Positions 63,960 to 64,000 of a stretch of 64,000 bases of DNA are shown here, one piece after another. How positions within the stretch are numbered: the stretch's first letter is position 1; every line of letters starts with the position of its first letter. The notes under the pieces are model-generated. The model made no database searches. It saw only the letters and a program-made list of their open reading frames with translations, and was not told the DNA's origin. The translations under genes were made by a program, and so were the position numbers. Origin of the DNA: Rhodocyclaceae bacterium (GTDB lineage: Bacteria; Pseudomonadota; Gammaproteobacteria; Burkholderiales; Rhodocyclaceae); NCBI GenBank assembly GCA_030681195.1, contig JAUXXJ010000045.1:339023-403022 (forward strand), in the 5' to 3' direction.

Positions 63960-64000
63960 CTCCCGTGCACCGCTGTTCCGGTGCTCGTTTTGCCCATTTC

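Noticed and set aside
63967..63984. Second terminator after the lipoprotein gene
   Set aside because: The stem is only six base pairs and is not followed by a clear U-run; it is noted under the first terminator.

Overview
The window is a contiguous stretch of a GC-rich (roughly 60%) betaproteobacterial chromosome that includes the replication-origin domain. Gene order (mnmG-rsmG-parA-parB-atpIBEFHAGDC on one side; mnmE, yidC, yidD, rnpA, rpmH, dnaA, dnaN, gyrB on the other) and the many c-type cytochromes and respiratory redox genes fit a Rhodocyclales-like organism. The genus is inferred only from gene content, not from a search.

Layout. 0-3.3 kb: malic enzyme and a quinone reductase, convergent with the complete F1Fo ATP synthase operon (3.4-10.2 kb, minus strand). 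10.3-14.5 kb: parB, parA, rsmG, mnmG and two parS sites. 14.5-19.3 kb: a branched-chain amino acid type ABC transporter with a fused LivM-LivG protein. 19.4-21.2 kb: a TSUP permease and a PDC-type sensor-like protein. 21.1-24.9 kb: mnmE, yidC, yidD, rnpA, rpmH. 25.1-30.3 kb: dnaA, dnaN, gyrB with DnaA boxes. 30.3-31.2 kb: an accessory DUF3883 protein. 31.3-35.1 kb: a dihaem cytochrome, tRNA-Arg(CCG), ampG and conserved unknowns. 35.1-36.3 kb: a MidA-type methyltransferase. 36.3-37.9 kb: a degenerate integron cassette array (three attC-like sites, no integrase) holding toxin-antitoxin genes, with an IS21-family remnant directly beside it. 38-41.9 kb: a DUF4143 ATPase, tcdA, folM, ttcA, psiF. 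41.9-47 kb: a sodium/solute symporter, leuD, leuC and citramalate synthase. 47.2-50 kb: an HDOD protein, a class III nucleotide cyclase and a cyclic-nucleotide-binding protein, a likely signalling unit. 50.4-52 kb: ubiB. 52.4-54.8 kb: a PepSY protein with an OmpR-type response regulator and histidine kinase, divergent from 54.9-59.8 kb, a redox cluster: SHP-type (DUF1924) cytochrome, dihaem cytochrome, flavocytochrome-type ferric reductase, 2Fe-2S flavoreductase, membrane cytochrome and a cytochrome with eight CXXCH motifs. 59.9-63.9 kb: a cytochrome c'-like protein, a cache-type kinase, an NtrC-family activator, and a tiny lipoprotein gene behind a sigma-54 promoter with two upstream inverted repeats.

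The most unusual signal is a 24-base dispersed repeat (core AAAAGTCGGCGCTGG, fixed spacing to ACGGC) found about 15 times in 64 kb, in both orientations, mostly inside otherwise ordinary genes. In several genes it seems to have replaced, not interrupted, the native coding sequence, which resembles accumulation of a recognition sequence (as for DNA-uptake sequences) more than insertion of a mobile element.
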